Below, in pieces: positions 5,314 to 5,921 of a DNA stretch of 5,921 bases. The stretch is from Bacillota bacterium (lineage in GTDB: Bacteria; Bacillota; Bacilli; Alicyclobacillales; Alicyclobacillaceae), in assembly GCA_021820805.1 (NCBI GenBank), contig JAKADF010000240.1, positions 1 through 5,921 on the forward strand, read 5' to 3'. Below the pieces are notes generated by a model, which saw nothing but the letters and a program-made list of their open reading frames with translations, was not told the origin of the DNA and did not search any database. The position numbers and the translations under genes are program-made. Positions within the stretch are counted from its first letter, which is position 1. Each line of letters starts with the position of its first letter.

Positions 5314-5345
5314 AAAGAACAGCCGCCTTTTGGCGGCTGTTCTTT
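5314..5345. terminator. Strong intrinsic terminator
   Basis: A perfect 14-bp inverted repeat (arms 5314-5327 and 5332-5345, core CAGCCGCC/GGCGGCTG) surrounds a TTTT loop. The arms begin with AAAGAA and end with TTCTTT, so each strand ends in a U-rich tract. It starts 1 base after the stop of the 378-codon gene and can act in both directions. Confidence 0.95.
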
Positions 5346-5388
5346 ATAAGGTCTTTAGGATAATTATCAAACGCGCCGTAAGACCCCT

Positions 5389-5410
5389 TGCTTTAGCCAT
5401 GCTTTAGCCA
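5389..5410 (+). repeat. 11-bp tandem duplication in IS end hairpin
   Basis: TGCTTTAGCCA occurs twice in direct succession (5389-5399, 5400-5410), in the apical part of the IS-end hairpin between its CCCC and GGGG arms. It probably arose by replication slippage. Confidence 0.85.
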
Positions 5411-5434
5411 TGGGGATATAAGGCGCTCGCCGTT

Positions 5435-5921
5435 ATGTTGCAGGATGTGGTAAAGTGGCTTGACAAAGCATTTCAAGCCTTCTTTCGACGTGTGAGGGCA
5501 GGAGAAACACCTGGCTATCCGCGTTTCAAGTCTACAGGCAGATACGATTCCTTCACGTACCCACAAGGTGGCTATTCGATAAACGGTAATAAATTAGGAC
5601 TCTCAAAGATTGGTGAAGTAAAAATCAAGCTCCATCGCCCGCTGCAAGGGAAAATCAAAACATGCACTGTCATCGTGAAAAACGGGAAATATTATGTTTG
5701 CTTTTCATGTGAAGTGGAACAGAGGACGTTGACTGAATCTAAAACCACTGTTGGGATTGATCTTGGTGTCAAGCATCTTGCCATTACGTCCGATAGAGAG
5801 TTTTACAAACACCTGAAATTTTTGCGAGAATCCGAACGAAAACTGTACAGAAAACAAAGGTCAGTGTCGCACAAGAAGAAGGGTTCTGCTCGTCGTCACA
5901 AATCGATTTGTGAACTGGCGC
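5435..5921 (+). pseudogene. tnpB: TnpB (IS605 OrfB) RNA-guided nuclease gene, 5'-truncated, runs off window
   Basis: The frame from ATG 5435 is open for 162 codons to the window edge. The protein starts inside the TnpB family pattern at LQDVVKWLDKAFQAFFRRV, continues through PGYPRFKS (27-34), YPQGGYSIN and a beta-rich segment, and reaches TVGIDLGVKHLAI (105-117). There Asp109 is the first RuvC catalytic residue. It is followed by a basic helix (FLRESERKLYRKQRS). Full TnpB has roughly 80 more residues before LQDV. Upstream in this frame there is a TAG at 5405-5407, and no N-terminal TnpB sequence appears in any frame, so the 5' end is truly missing. No good SD precedes the ATG. RuvC-II, the zinc finger and RuvC-III would lie beyond the window. 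TnpB is an OMEGA-RNA-guided DNA nuclease that helps retain IS200/IS605 elements; this copy is probably inactive. Confidence 0.85.

Larger units (their letters stand above)
5349..5921 (+). mobile_element. IS200/IS605-type (IS1341-like) element remnant
   Basis: An end-like structured segment precedes an incomplete tnpB. GCGCC (5373-5377) pairs with GGCGC (5422-5426), enclosing ACCCC/GGGG(A) arms (5383-5388/5412-5416) and a TGCTTTAGCCA motif. This is the imperfect-palindrome style of IS200/IS605 ends and of the RNA transcribed from them. GGTCTT/AAGACC (5350-5355/5380-5385) is a second, overlapping repeat. No tnpA is visible. The hairpin abuts the interior of tnpB, so the 5' coding part is lost. 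The 3' end of the element lies outside the window. The exact boundary is not known; 5349 is only the edge of the structured segment. Confidence 0.65.

Noticed and set aside
1..5921. tRNA genes, rRNA genes or CRISPR arrays
   Set aside because: No cloverleaf, rRNA signature or regularly spaced repeat-spacer pattern was seen; the only regular array is the 12-bp DnaA-box series, which has no unique spacers.

Overview
The window looks like chromosomal DNA of a low-to-mid GC Firmicute, most likely of the order Bacillales. The signs are strong purine-rich Shine-Dalgarno (SD) sites, TTG and GTG starts, a queDEC cluster, a KDPG-type aldolase and an IS605-type TnpB. An Alicyclobacillus-like host is a guess from general resemblance, not something the sequence proves.

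Layout. (1) 1-371 (+): 3' part of a hemerythrin (HHE) domain protein, then a hairpin. (2) 406-642 (+): a structured leader followed by a 40-codon hydrophobic peptide gene. (3) 2643-698 (-): the queuosine precursor operon queD-queE-queC, ending in a nested hairpin that holds the queC stop codon. (4) 2740-3543 (+): promoter, leader and gene of a 2-keto-3-deoxy-6-phosphogluconate / 4-hydroxy-2-oxoglutarate aldolase, transcribed divergently from queD. (5) 3622-3835: a shared terminator hairpin, then a convergent (-) gene for a 58-residue two-helix membrane protein. (6) 3958-5345 (+): an array of DnaA-box-like sites on a 12-bp spacing, an AT-rich dyad, a promoter, a 378-codon gene of unknown function and a very strong terminator. 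(7) 5349-5921: an IS200/IS605-type end hairpin joined to the interior of a tnpB gene that lacks its N-terminal coding part and runs off the window.

How it fits together. QueD, QueE and QueC carry out successive steps from dihydroneopterin triphosphate to preQ0, the precursor of the tRNA base queuosine. FolE, QueF and Tgt are not in this window. The aldolase stands alone without its usual kinase or dehydratase. The most unusual region is 3958-5345: five DnaA-box-like 9-mers in the same orientation lie upstream of a self-contained gene. That gene encodes a possible winged-helix segment, a Cys-Cys-His-Cys cluster and a C-terminal coiled coil. This suggests either a DnaA-titrating or DnaA-regulated locus, or a relic of an iteron-type replicon. 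A second candidate is the small hydrophobic peptide, whose SD lies in the 3' arm of a perfect 10-bp inverted repeat.
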